The notes beneath the pieces are model-generated. The model saw nothing but the letters and a program-made list of their open reading frames with translations. It was not told the DNA's origin and searched no databases. 64,000 nucleotides of DNA from NCBI GenBank assembly GCA_023213395.1, contig CM041465.1:200701741-200765740 (forward strand). Reading direction: 5' to 3'. This document shows positions 22,031 to 33,683 of the stretch, piece by piece. How positions within the stretch are numbered: the first letter of the stretch is position 1; each line of letters begins with the position of its first letter. The DNA is from Cycas panzhihuaensis (lineage: Eukaryota; Cycadophyta). Position numbers and translations under genes: made by a program.

Positions 22031-22860
22031 AGCCTTTTCTAGACTACATGAAGTCTCTTTTTCTATGTGAGATCCTTTTATCCCATATGCCTCCATTCCT
22101 TCCTAAGTTACATAAATTCTTAGGTGATTCTTCTCAATACATAGCCTTCTATATATAAGCATTTACACCTGCTTGTGTTGATTTCATACCATATGACTAT
22201 GTCATGATGCACTTATTTCCTAAATCGCTTTTGGGTGATGCCTTAGAGTGGTTTTGTTGCCTTCATTTTACTTCTATTCTCTCATTCTAGCAATTAGTTA
22301 ACTCTTTCATCAACTACTTTAATGTAGTGAGACCTTTTAATTCTAGCACCAAATCTCTTTTGGATATTAAACAAAATCATGATAAAACTTCCAAGGACAT
22401 TGTGAGGAGATTCTAAGACCAAGTATATGCATGTTATTCATGTTTTAATCCTAGTGTTATTTTTGATCTATTACTAATACTTTGAGACCACACATGTACC
22501 TTGAAGTACTCAAGCTTGGTCCCCAAACCTATGAAGAAGCTCTTGATTAGTGTTTATCTTTAGAAACTTATGAAAGTTAAGCAGGTATTAAAAATATTGG
22601 GAAATCTATTCCCTCTAAATAAACCATTTAAATATATAGGACTTCCCATCCTGAGTTGACTTACTATCACCTAACTTCTTTTATCAATTTGTTTGAGTGT
22701 GTGATTCACACCAAGCTATGTGTTTATGGTCCTATAGATAGTCACACTTCTCAAGAAATAAAAGTAATCCATCTTATAAAAGGAGGAAGAAACAAGCTTC
22801 TCCCATACCTTCTTCTCCTTTAAGAAGGACTAAGTGGTGTCCTTAACATCTAACAGACAC
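22031..22860 (+). pseudogene. G3 gag capsid-like domain
   Basis: Reads MPPFLPKLHKFLGDSSQYIA, then VMMHLFPKSLLGDALEWFCC, then LVNSFINYFNVVRPFNSSTK. This is the Retrotrans_gag order, in which a sheared W-F and FxxxF precede the helical core. The C-terminal part (22500-22860) has frameshifts. No CCHC zinc knuckle is visible. Homologous to G1 3754-4340. Confidence 0.75.
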
Positions 22861-23041
22861 CCATGATAGAAGTGAATATCGTATAGTCTAAACTATAACT
22901 CAAAATATAAATATTCAAGTAAACCATCATTCTAAGACATCCCAAAACTAAATGATTCACAAATACCCCTTACCTCAACATAAGGATAAAGGAAACAAAA
23001 ATGACAAAGGCAAGGAGAAATAGGTTCAAGATAATAAAGAT

Positions 23042-23575
23042 ATGCCTTCTTATTCAGATTCATCTGAAAAGACTACTTCTCCCTCTAATCCTTCAATAAA
23101 GCATATTAGTAGTGAAGCTCACTCACCTCTTAAAGGTAGTGTGATCAAGAGAACCATTAACATATTAGAGATTACAAAGAGCTCAAGTCCATCTAAATCA
23201 TTTGATGATTTGATTGCAAATAACCCTAACTCTTTACCTCTTGTACCTCCCTGTCGCATCAGGTTTAGATTTATTCCTTCCAATTTAAAGGATGAATCAT
23301 TTTCCTTAGTCAATGAATTGAAGACTATTCCTACTAATATTTTAGTTATTAATTTACTAAAGTATTACCCTAAGCAACGTCAGCTCTTGTTTGATGTATT
23401 AGGAGTTTCTATTATAGTTGGTTTATTTACCTCCATGCTTTATTTTGATCTAGCCACATTTCCTACTCATACCACTCATGCTCCTAATGATATACCTCCA
23501 TTCTATATTGAAATAATTAAATATGATTTAACATTAAATGTGTCATCATTAATGAGGGATCATGTATTAATATAA
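23042..23575 (+). pseudogene. G3 gag-protease spacer, open for 177 codons
   Basis: Uninterrupted frame that is Ser/Pro-rich at its start and more hydrophobic towards the end (LFDVLGVSIIVGLFTSMLYF). By position it corresponds to the pre-protease spacer of G1 and G2. No catalytic motif. The frame is part of the decayed polyprotein and its Met is not a proven start. Confidence 0.55.
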
Positions 23576-23880
23576 TCCCTCTTTGACTCAATGAGGATCT
23601 AGAAATTTTAGTCCTTGACCCATTAGAGTGGATTTGTTAGGAATAAGATAAAAATTAAAATGTGCCCCTTAGTCAAGTCACTCTTCCCCTAAGTATGGAA
23701 GAAAAGATAATTTATATTAAGCTAGTCATTATTGATCTTAATTTAGAATACAACGTCCTTTCAGGTAGACCATGGATCACCCAAATGGCTATTTTTTTCT
23801 CTTCACTTTTTAGAGAGCTTTGGTTTATCCATGAAGGAGAATTAAAGATTGTAAAGCAAAAGTTAAAGCCTATTAAATAG
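23576..23880 (+). pseudogene. G3 aspartic protease C-terminal part
   Basis: The strand-loop block IIYIKLVIIDLNLEYNVLSG followed by RPWI is the typical end of a gypsy retropepsin (YN-x-L-x-GRPW). The catalytic Asp segment, expected about 60 residues upstream, is not readable because of stops near 23575-23640. Confidence 0.65.
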
Positions 23881-25042
23881 TTGGTCCCACTTGTTGAGGA
23901 TTTCTTGGAACTTGGTGAGTCATTTAACTCTTTGGAATATTTCTTTCAATTACTATGTTTAGGGAAATACTTTGACATTGAAACTCCTTTTTCTTAGGGA
24001 GAAGTAAAGGGTGTTAATTTGGTAGAAATTATCATTGCTAAACTAGGTTCTTTATCTATTCCTCATCCTCAGGGCCCTACTTATCAATCTTTAGTTTCTC
24101 CTTCTCCTTCTAATAAAGAAAAAATACTACACTCAAGTATATCTTGTGAGGAAATGCCTATAAGTGAAATTACTAATTCAAATATTTTTCTCTCTACTCA
24201 TAGCCATTTCTCACAGGTTTTATGTTTGCATTCAATAATAAATACTTCAATTTCTTCTACTACGATTATTCTATTGACTAATCATGAGGTTCCTCTTTTA
24301 CATGGCATGCCTACTAATGTTACACCTCCTTTCTCTTAGTCTTCTTTTTCTGTTACATGGTTAAATAGACACAAGAGGAATATTTTACTACATAGGCATC
24401 CAAACTTAGAATCAAATAATAAGGTCATTCCTTCATGTAATATGTTTCAAAGGAATCAAAATGCCTCAAATCAAGTGTGAGAAGTAAAATTGGTTTCTAT
24501 TATTTCTTTTCCTTCTTGTTCTCATATAGATGCTCCTTCATCATCCCTTATCTTGATGTCTTTGTCTAATTAAAATTATTATTCTTACCATTGTGAATTT
24601 GAATGGACCTTTACTTTGACTTGGGAATTCATTAATAAACCCATTCCATTTTCTCAAGTCTCTTTAATCATTGAGTTTCATCCTACTTATCCAAACTTAT
24701 TGGTTGATGATTCTCCATGTTTTAAGTCATTTTCTTTATCTAATAATCTACCAAAAAACTTACTCCTCATTGATCTTTTTCACTTAGACCATTTTGAAAA
24801 TGACAAGGTGATCCTTGAGCACTTAACATGATCAACTCCTAATCTTCTCTCTAATCATCATAAGTTGGGTTTTTCAAAGACAATACAACTAGATTCACCA
24901 TTAATGGACCATTCCTAACTTTAGGAGATAGTTTCTCTTATAGAGCCTACTCCTCCTCATTTGGAAGAGGGAAAGATTATGCTCATGGAAGAAACTATAG
25001 ATGTTAACTTAGAGTTGGGGGATACCCCTAAAATTATCAAGC
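23881..25042 (+). pseudogene. G3 protease-RT linker
   Basis: Open pieces at 24019-24339 and 24616-24831 are Ser/Pro-rich. Near 24840-25040 come the conserved tail elements (NHHKLGFSKTIQL, then PPHLEEGKIMLMEE and GDTPKIIKLG), matching the linkers of G1 and G2. Stops separate the blocks. Confidence 0.6.
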
Positions 25043-25905
25043 TTGGAGCTAATTATACTCCTTAAGAGATCTCTCAATTTAAAGATCTCTGCCATGAGTT
25101 CCATTCAATTTTCATTTGGGACTACAATGATATACACGGTCTTTATCCCCAAGTCATTAAGTACAATATCATGGTTACTCCTAGCGTTAAACCTAAACAT
25201 TAAAAATAATGACTTATTCATCCACGTCTTTTTACTGCTATCAAATAGGAAGTCGAGAAATTATTAAGAGCTAGATTCATTGAGAGTGTAGATTACGCTC
25301 AATGGGTTTCCAATATAGTTCCAATTATCTTTTAGGACATTAATGATGCATGTTTTAAAGAAAACTTTCCTCTCCCTTTTCTTAATCATATTTAGGATCA
25401 AATAATTGGTTCCAAGGTCATGTCCCTTATGGATGGATTTTCCAGATATAACCAGATTTCAATTACACCATGAGATCATCATAAGACTATTTTCACTACT
25501 CCTTAGAGTACCTTTGTTTATAAGGTTATGCCTTTTGGATTAAAGAATGCTGGAGCTACTTACCGAAGATAAATGGTTTATATTTTTCATGATCTAATCA
25601 GTAAAATTATTGTCATATACTTAGATGACATGCTTGCTCTTTCTCGTGAATGGTAAGATCATGTACATGATTTGAGAATAATCTTTGAAAGATGTAAGAA
25701 GTTTTATTTATGCTTAAATCTGTCCAAATGTGTGTTTGTAGTAACTTCAAGAAAGATATTGGGTAATATCATCTCTTACGATAGAATAAGAATAGAATGT
25801 AACAAGATAAGGGTAATCGTTGATATGCCCCCTCCCAAAAATCCCAAAATAAATCAAATCGTTTTTGGGTATACTTGGCTTTCTAAGACACTTTATTGCT
25901 AATTT
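25043..25905 (+). pseudogene. G3 reverse transcriptase (decayed)
   Basis: Ordered RT blocks on the plus strand: LLRARFIESVDYAQWVSNIV (about 25260-25320), the palm motif DGFSRYNQISITP (about 25430-25470), STFVYKVMPFGLKNAGATYR (about 25507-25568), and the catalytic box YLDD at 25618-25629 with both aspartates. The thumb part LYLCLNLSKCVFV-like sequence and the LGNIIS strand follow at 25690-25780. Stops are TAG/TGA at positions where the family has Gln, Trp or Arg. This is the best preserved gypsy RT in the window. Confidence 0.88.
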
Positions 25906-26480
25906 TACCTTATATGCTAAACCTCTTACTAATATTTTAAAAAAAGATGTTGAATTATGATAGACTTCTGAAGTTCAAGAGTCCTTCGACAAATTAAAGC
26001 AAGCATTAATCTTAGCACTGGTGCTTGCTTCACCAAGGTTTGATAAACCTTTTATTCTATATACTTCATCTATAGAAGAATTGTTAGAAGGTATGTTGGC
26101 ATAAGAGGATGATTTTACTAAAGAACAAGTAATTTATTTCATTAACAAGACTTTAGTGGTAGTTGAGCTTCATTATCCTCTTCCTAAAAAGGAATGCCTT
26201 TCTTTAATTTTTTCCACTAAGAAATTATGGAATTACCTTTTAGGAAATAAGATCTATCTTATTGTCTAATATAATCCTATTAGATATCTACTTACTAAAA
26301 CCAATCTTACTAGATAATTAGGTAAATAGTCTTTATTATTATAAAAATTTAATTTTTAAATCATTAATAGAAAATCTTAGAAAGTCATTATCATGATAGA
26401 GATCATGGCTAATACTCCTCTTCCCAATCCTACTGATTAACCTATTAATGATGCTCTTCTAGATGAATATATCCTCCATG
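25906..26480 (+). pseudogene. G3 RNase H domain (decayed)
   Basis: Readable blocks in shifting frames include SSIEELLEG-like sequence, VVVELHYPLPKKECLSLIF (about 26155-26215) and KLWNYLLGNKIYLIV, the RNase H order also seen in G1 and G2. Several frameshifts make the exact ends uncertain. Confidence 0.7.
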
Positions 26481-27739
26481 TCTAGACCATCCCTTTTGGT
26501 GACCCCTAGTATGGGGAGATTAAATCATACCTTCATGATCAATCTTTTCCTTCTTAATTGACATCAAAGAAGAGAAGAAAAATTCAAGCCACCACCAAGC
26601 AATATTTCTTAATCGATGGCATACTTTATAAATGTTCTTTTAATGGAATTTTGTTGAGATGCCTCTTCCCTAATGAAGCTCTTATGTCCTTAATAGAGTC
26701 CTATGAAGGAATATATGGTGGACACTTTGGTGGCCAATCTATAGCCTAATGCATTCTCTATATGGGTTATTATTGGCTCACTTTATTTAAAGATGCACGT
26801 GCCTATGTTTAAAAGTGTGAGAAATACCAATCTCATGTAGCTTTAATTCATAAACTTGCACAAGGGTTAAAATTTAGTATCTCTCCTTAGCCCTTCTCCT
26901 AGTGGGGTTTTGATCTCATTGATCAAATCTTTCCAACTTGATCTAATATCCATAAATTCATTATTACTACAACTGAATATTTCACTAAATGGAGTGTAGT
27001 TATTCTATTAGTTTCTGTTTCTAGGAAGGTTATTGTTATATTCATCTTTTAATATATCATTTGTAGATTTGGGGTACTAGATGTTATTATTATTGATAAT
27101 GGGTCTTCATTTTATAATCCCCATGTCAATGAGTTATACGATAAGCTTTAAATTACTCATAAACTATCTACCCCTTATCACCCTCAAGCAAATGGTAAAG
27201 TTGAGATATTAAATAAGACTTTATCTAAAACTGTCATAACTCCTTGTAGAGATAGGCATGTTTAATTGTTTCTAGTGTTATGGTCTTATAGAACTTTGAT
27301 TAGGAATGTTATAAGCATGATATTATTCTCCCTACTTTTTGGCATTGAGGCCATCCTTCCACTAGAAGTTAAGATTCCTTCTTTATGCATCTCATTAAAA
27401 GAGTTCACCAATAAAGAGTTCTAAAGAGAAGCATGTCTCTTAGAACTTGAAGAAATAGATGAAGCTCATTTACAAGCATTACAAAATAACATAGATTCTA
27501 AATCTAGGATGTAAGCTGCTCATGATAGGTAGCTTAGACCTAGGAAATTTTATATTGGCAATAAAATTTTAAAGTTAGAATACCTCCATGATAACCAACA
27601 GAAGTTTTCTCCCAAGTGGACTAGACCTTATCTAGTAATTGACAATTTGAATAATGGAGCATATTGAATCTCAATAATAGAAGGCTTGGAGATTAAAAAT
27701 CTTATAAACTCTCAACACTTGAGGAAGTTTTATGCCTAA
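26481..27739 (+). pseudogene. G3 integrase (decayed, complete in extent)
   Basis: Zinc-binding region: IYGGHFGGQSIA, then MGYYWLTLFKDARAYV and KCEKYQ (26700-26830). Catalytic core: WGFDLIDQI (about 26910), then DNGSSFYNPHVNELYDKL (27097-27150) and STPYHPQANGKVEILNKTL (27168-27225), so D, D and E positions are still encoded. C-terminal domain: KWTRPYLVIDNLNNGAY and a LINSQHLRKFYA end at 27739. There is no chromodomain. Stops are scattered through the frame. The enzyme would insert element cDNA into host DNA. Confidence 0.87.
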
Positions 27740-30570
27740 CGACACCAAGTCTCTACAATAAGGATAAACTATGACTCTAAATATTTCAATTGTGTAAAAA
27801 GCTAAAACTATGGGCAATTCTCTTTCTTATTTATTCATTACTTTCTTCCAAGCTACCTTTACTTTCATAAAATGACTCTACTCATGATCATATAAGCCTG
27901 ATACTCTTTCCAACCTATGCATTAATTGTGAGTGTTCCTTCTTCGAGATTATTAATTTCTTCTCTCTTGAGCTTCAAACTCAAGAGACAATTTGGGCCCC
28001 CAATTTTGTCATTTATCCTCATCCTTGAAAAGAGAGATTTATTTGTCAACTTTAGAAACCTTATTAGTTGCTTAGGTTATCTCTTATATACTAGTTCTTC
28101 ATTTTGGGGATTCCTTATTGGTTATTCATCACCCATTTTCTTTTCTTTTATTATCCTAAGTTTCCTCTATCTACACTTTTGAGGTGAATATTCATTTTGA
28201 CTCCTTCCTTTACATTTGGAGATATTGTGATTCAAATTTTTTCTTTCTCCTATGGTTCAATCTTTAAGGAGATTAGTCTCTTATTTTGCCTTTACTTTTA
28301 TTAGAAAGGATAAATCCTTACTATATTAAGGAAAGGCATTTCATAATTAAATGGTTATGAATCTTTTATTGTAATTATAAAAAGAAAAAGAAAAAGTTTA
28401 AAAAAATCAAAGTAAAAAAAAAAAAAGAAAAAAAAAAAAGATGTCATTATCATCCTCTTATAATCTAGGGCAATTCATGTGATGGCTTCATCCCCACCTA
28501 TATATCTAATAGGTCAGGTTTATTTGGATGATCCATTTAAGATCAAGCCCTTCTTGACACCTTTTATTTTAGTTGATTATAGTTATCTCGATTATGATTT
28601 TTTCTTTTTCTCTTTATAGTCAGAACTAATCTATTCTCATTTACTACCATCTCCTTATTGATTGATTCCCACAATCTCATTTATTAATTATATCATCTCC
28701 AAATACTGGTCTTATCTTCCTATGGAATTAAGTTTTTTCACCAATATGGGTAGTAGAATTAACCTAGGACTATCTACCACTACTTCAGTGATCTATAACC
28801 ATTCGAGAAATCCTCTTGTATTTGCTAGTTTATTCCTACCTAGAGCAACCAACAATGAGTTGAATACTCTGTTATCGTAAGAGCATTATTCGATATTTTC
28901 CAATTTTACCATGGACCCATTATCATTTATTTAACTCTCACATTGTAGTATATTAGTTAGTTGGGATATATCATATTTGTTCTTCATGGTTCCTTTCTCT
29001 TCATCATTAAGCTTTATCATTGATGTCTTAATTTTTCTTAGTTACCATCTAATATGTCCCTTATATATTTAATACTAAAGTTTATGCTCTTATCTCTTTT
29101 ATCTTGGATGATTATTTTAATTAACTTTTATCTTTTGATGTGGGAATCCTACTCTAGAGTAAGTATAAACTACCACTTCGTAAAGAGTATAAACTATGGG
29201 TTTTTGAGGGTCAAGGTGTAAGTAATGTGAAGGTTAACATCATAGGTATAAGGATGAAATGAAGTATTAGAAAATATAGACCCACATGGGAATAATGGGT
29301 CATGGAGGATCTTGGCAGGGGGCAAGTTCCTAAAAGCTTCTTGCCCTTAGAAGGAGCTAATGAGCAATCTAATATACTCAAGAAACTAGTCTTTTATCGA
29401 GTAAAATTAATCCATCATTCTATAAACAACAAGTTTTTCTTAAGATACATTATATGAATATGGATTTTGGTCTATGCTTATATAATCTATCCTAAGTATA
29501 ATTAATTATGTAAGTTTTTATTTAGAGAGACTTATATTATTCTATATCTATAAACCTATTACTATTCATCCTCTAAATGGTTTTATGTTTATAGAAATAT
29601 AATTATTAATCTTTTCTATATACTCCTTTTTTTTCTTTTATTTATTTCTTTTCCTTTATTATTTCTTATAATCTTTCTCCTTTAAGACCCTTTTATATTC
29701 TAAGATGAGTATAAACTACCATGTAAATATTAATTAAAATAAATAAATAAATAAAATTATAAAAGGAAAAAATATATAAAATAAGAAAAACTATTATATG
29801 TTTTCATGGATTCTCACACTGATAGGTGTATATCACATTCACAATATATAAAATAAGGATAAAATGGGGAAAGAATTTAGAGTTAATCATCCATCATGTA
29901 TGCTACATAAGTTATAAATAAAAATTATCAATATATAAATAGAAATATATGTGTTATATCTATTACTTGTGTGACTTATGATATAATAATTGAGGCTCAT
30001 AAAATACCTTATACCTCGCTCCTAACTCCTCCCCTCCATATACAAAACACACTTATCTATGTAAGCCTTGGTGAGATCTCTGTTATGCTCCTAGCTTTGC
30101 CCTCTCTACTCTATCCATAGACCATCCATTTATTGACTCTATATATGGTGGAAGATGCCATCCCTACTAAACTATCATGGTCTTAGATGGAGTAGCTCAT
30201 CCCCTAATCTATACTAATATCATCTTCTGTAAATGACATTGCTCATCCTCTACTACCTTGAGCTCTAACTCTCAAAGTCTTAGCTCCATCCTCATATCCT
30301 AAAACATATCTCAAGCTCATAATGTAGGTCTAAAGTACTCAATTTAATGCCCTAGTAGTATGCAATCAATGATATTCTATGCCTAGAGCTCATTCAACAT
30401 AGATGAGTAAGGGAAAATCAAATCTAACATCTTCTTAACCTTTAAAAGAGCCAAGCTCTCCTTACTTACCCATGGAAACCATATAAATCATGATCATTCT
30501 TTTGTGTAAAAGGTAGATAATCCAAAATATATAATCAAGCATATTTAAAATAAATCAACTAATATACATG
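27740..30570 (+). other. G3 3' non-coding region, first part
   Basis: Sequence between integrase and the antisense frame. AT-rich, with plus-strand open pieces at 27928-28182 and 28662-28880 that show only hydrophobic, low-complexity peptide. An A-rich tract occurs at 28376-28440 and a short A/T-rich tract near 29735-29790. Nothing else recognised. Confidence 0.45.
28376..28440 (+). repeat. A-rich low-complexity tract
   Basis: Runs of A broken by single G or short T, about 65 bases, inside the G3 3' region. Confidence 0.85.
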
Positions 30571-30599
30571 TTGGTTCACTTCCTCCTACTAGCTTTGCC

Positions 30600-31800
30600 A
30601 CCATCTCCTCACCCAGCTATGTGACTGCCTCTCCTTAAGGCTCTTAGATAGCCTCTTGAGTATGCTTCCCTTATCCTCCTTTTCTCCCATCTCCTCCTCT
30701 CCTCTACCCATCCATTAAGACTAGCTCCATACTCTGTAAAAAGCCTCCTCTATCTCCACCTTGTGCTCCACCCATCACCTAGAGCATATCTCTACCTCCT
30801 CTCCCTCCTCTACTAGTTAATGCCTCTCCTTTCCTACCTTAACCATCTTCATACTATCCACCATATCCCCCTCTACTTACTCTCCCTCTTTCTTTCCCTC
30901 TCCCTCCAATAGTAATAGGAGCCTCTCTTATTATTGTCCTCTCCACTATATTGACCTCATCATCACTCTATACTAGTAATCCCTTGTATAGATTCTCTAT
31001 AAGCTATCTCCTAGTCATGTGACTCAGTAGAGGGCTATGTATATTCCTTACCATAATAGATGTATTATTATGGATCTAAGCCCTCATATGCCACATGTTC
31101 ATTCTTGGATCCATGATCATAAACTCTCTTGGTTCTCCTCCTAGCCTTACTAGTAGGATGTGGTTGTACAATCAACACATCAAAATGGAATTATAGGAAA
31201 AGCCTCCCCTATCCTACCTCTCAATCCTAGATAATTGAAGGCACATACTATCAACTATATATTGCCCCTAGTCTACCCTAACTTGCTCACATCTCCTTAC
31301 TACTGCTACCTACTATGTTAGAACCCTAATGAGGTTTTGGGTTCTAATAATCCTAAAAAATGACGATGAAGCTAATGATCTTCCATATCACATAAATCCC
31401 CTATGTCATCCTCATTGCCTCAATAGATACTCTATGAGGACTAAAGTAATAAGAAAAGCCAGTTAAATATTGGCTGCATACCTCTTATGACTCATTGTCT
31501 CAGTTTAGCCTGATCCTCTCCCTATACCAATTGATACCCAACATCCTCCCTATATCTCTATGGATAATTTGTAAATCCCCTATTGCTCATACCTTGAAAA
31601 CATTTCTATCTAAGATCTAAAAACTAATAAAATCATGTAGGATCTCATACTCCATCATTAGTTGGGTTGTTCTACTCACTTGAGATAGCCTAGATGCTCT
31701 CAATAAAACTTAATCCTCATTTATCAACTAACTAATTAACTCTCTAATGGTCAATCTTTCATTTTCTCTTATGTCTACCCTCTTTAGAAGCTGCACCATA
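30600..31800 (-). pseudogene. Antisense reading frame in the G3 3' region (decayed)
   Basis: On the minus strand from about 31800 downward one frame stays coherent for over 100 codons apart from TAG and TGA stops. It reads MVQLLKRVDIRENERLTIRE, then VLLRASRLSQVSRTTQLMME, then LQIIHRDIGRMLGINWYRER, then FSYYFSPHRVSIEAMRM. Below about 31380 the frame shifts and becomes Arg/Gly/Glu-rich. All stops in the first part fit C-to-T changes of Gln or Trp codons. Tat/Ogre-type gypsy elements are known to carry an extra, sometimes antisense, frame after integrase. This could be such a frame, but I do not recognise the protein. Confidence 0.4.
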
Positions 31801-32513
31801 TAAAAAGTAATCATGCCAGGCTTTAATTTTAGCTTTGCAAAGAACTTTTATTTTTCAATTTTTCTTTCCAAAATAAAAAGCATGATAATTCAGTAAAAAA
31901 TGTAACTATTTACTTAAAAATATGATTAGATAGTAAAAAAATATGATTTAGTTAGTAAAAATATGATCTTATAATTCTTGTATAAAACTATCAAATCATG
32001 TTTTTACCACTAAATCTATATTTTTCACCCTGTATTATTGTATTTTTACTCAAAAAATTTAATTCATAAAAGTTTTATAAAGGAGACTTACCAAATATCT
32101 AGCTCCTTGCTATATTATCTGTGTCTCCATCTCTTAGAGATGATCCCTCGCTAAGAAAGATCCAGATTACCTTGAAAATAAAGTCAAAAGGCCCCTCTAG
32201 AATGTTAATTTTTTAACTTCCTCATGTAAAAATGAAATAAAATTTATTTATTTTTCTTTTAAAAATGGAGAAGCCATTTTCCTTTCTTTTTAGGCAAAAT
32301 TTTCTCTTCCCTTCATTAGATTTATCCAGGTTAATATTCTCTTTTTCAGCCATCATTTTTAAATAAAATCTTTTATAGGGTTATCTTTAACATTAACTCG
32401 TTAATCTCTTAAGGAGAATTTGAATGCCTAAATGTGGCATTGCTAACTCATTTTAATATCCATTTTAATCCTTGTTTTGTCCCTTAAGAAGCTCTGATCC
32501 TTTTTACCTATTG
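31801..32513 (+). other. G3 3' region between the antisense frame and the 49-bp repeats
   Basis: About 700 bases, AT-rich, with short repeated 'AAAATATGATT' words near 31910-32010. No coding signal. Confidence 0.4.
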
Positions 32514-32870
32514 AAGAGCTTAAACTATGACAGGGTAAAGCTCTAAGCCCTTTTATCTATTAAAGAGTCTAAACTATGATAGTATAAAGCTCTAAGCCCC
32601 TTTACATGTTGAAGAGCCTAAACTATGATAGGATAATGCTTTGAATTCTGTCTCCTATTAATAAGCTTAAACCATGATGGAAAGCTTTGAAAAGTCACCT
32701 ACTAATGAGGTAAAACTATGGTAGTCTAAGACTTTAAAATTTCACTTGTTAATAAGCCTAAAAACTATGATAGTCCATCCTTTATGCTCTAACAAAAGGA
32801 CCATCCTCTAAACCTTGGTTAATGATAGATAAACTATGACTATCTAGTTTTCTAAGTCCCATCTTGTTTA
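32514..32870 (+). repeat. Degenerate tandem repeats, period about 49 bp
   Basis: Copies start near 32515, 32564 and 32613 with AAGAGCTTAAACTATGA-like text and continue, more degenerate, to about 32870. The word TAAACTATGA or a near variant recurs in each of about six or seven copies. The array lies just left of the C1 insertion. Confidence 0.8.
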
Positions 32871-33044
32871 TGGGCATTTAGTATCACTTTTCATTGAGTG
32901 AGAATAAGTCCTACCTATTTGGGTAGGCATCTTACTAATACCATTTTACTTCCTATTCTAGTTATGTTTGTTGGATATTGTGACAACAATTATGAGGCTA
33001 ATATTTTGGCATGTTTTTGGCATGGTTTTCCCCCTTAATCCTTC

Positions 33045-33150
33045 TCGGGGGGTTCCAAGGGGGGTGGGATCCCCTCTTGGCTGGGGGGTGTGGGGGCATG
33101 GAACGCCGCCCATTAGGAAGGGGTTCAGGGGTGATAGCCCCCAGCCTAAA
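33045..33150 (+). promoter_or_regulatory. G-run block in the C1 LTR U3 (quadruplex-capable)
   Basis: At least five runs of three to six G within about 60 bases on the plus strand, followed by GGGG and CCCCC runs. The homologous block in the 3' LTR (about 37690-37810) also has many G-runs although its bases differ a lot. This satisfies the usual pattern for an intramolecular G-quadruplex. Confidence 0.5.
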
Positions 33151-33160
33151 AAATTATCCA

Positions 33161-33167
33161 TATAAAC
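33161..33167 (+). promoter_or_regulatory. TATA box in C1 5' LTR
   Basis: TATAAAC, preserved in the 3' LTR at 37834-37840. It sits after the G-rich block and before the AATAAA signal, as expected for a U3-R arrangement. Confidence 0.5.
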
Positions 33168-33384
33168 CTTATCAAAATGTAAAGAGAATTAGGGTTGTTC
33201 AATACAAATACCCTAGATTCTATGGTTGAGATTTAGGTCTTGGATGTTTCTCTCATGTAGCCCGTTTTAGGGCTTTTCTTATTATGTTATAATGTAATAC
33301 AATGTACAGTGATGAGGGTGGCAGTTGGTTGTTGTTTCTAAGAGCACTCTACTACTGAGATGTACTATTTCTCCATTCTACAGC

Positions 33385-33390
33385 AATAAA
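33385..33390 (+). terminator. AATAAA polyadenylation signal in C1 LTR
   Basis: AATAAA in the 5' LTR. The equivalent AATAAA is at 38058-38063 in the 3' LTR, where it would act in 3' end formation. Confidence 0.45.
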
Positions 33391-33614
33391 GATTGATACC
33401 TTTCCTGTGTAGATGTTTCCCTAGCACACTACTAGGGTTTTACCATGTTATATTGGGTGCACATGTGATGTTTGACTTTCATTTTCATGTTATTCTATAA
33501 TCTCTGATTTTAGAACTTGCATGTAATTTTAAGTTTCGATTTCTGTAACTAGTTGTAAGAATGCAATAGATCTTGCTGGCGCTTAAAGGGTTGGGACCTT
33601 ATATTCTCAACAAG

Positions 33615-33627
33615 TGGTATCAGAGCC
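33615..33627 (+). other. C1 primer-binding site
   Basis: TGGTATCAGAGCC, two bases after the LTR, is the canonical site complementary to initiator tRNA-Met. Confidence 0.95.
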
Positions 33628-33683
33628 ACTTTTTTTCTTATAGTAAGTTTGTGAAGGTTTTAGTGTCAGCTTTTCTACACCAA

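Larger units (their letters stand above)
32969..33612 (+). repeat. C1 5' LTR
   Basis: Begins TGTTGGATATTGTGAC and ends TTCTCAACA. Same length as the 3' LTR, with scattered, mostly transition, differences. Contains a G-rich block (about 33045-33150), a TATA box and an AATAAA signal. Confidence 0.95.

Noticed and set aside
23119-23313. Minus-strand open frame of 64 codons.
   Set aside because: It is antisense to the continuous 177-codon G3 frame on the plus strand and has no domain.
21240-27739. Considered an endogenous pararetrovirus (caulimovirus) copy because of the large gag-pol.
   Set aside because: LTRs, a primer motif, a polypurine tract and an integrase with zinc and D-D-E text are present, and no movement-protein region was seen. 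It is a gypsy retrotransposon.
32958-33229. Overlapping open frames on both strands in the G-rich block.
   Set aside because: They lie inside the C1 LTR. Gly/Pro-rich reading is a by-product of G- and C-runs, and the homologous part of the 3' LTR does not keep the frames.
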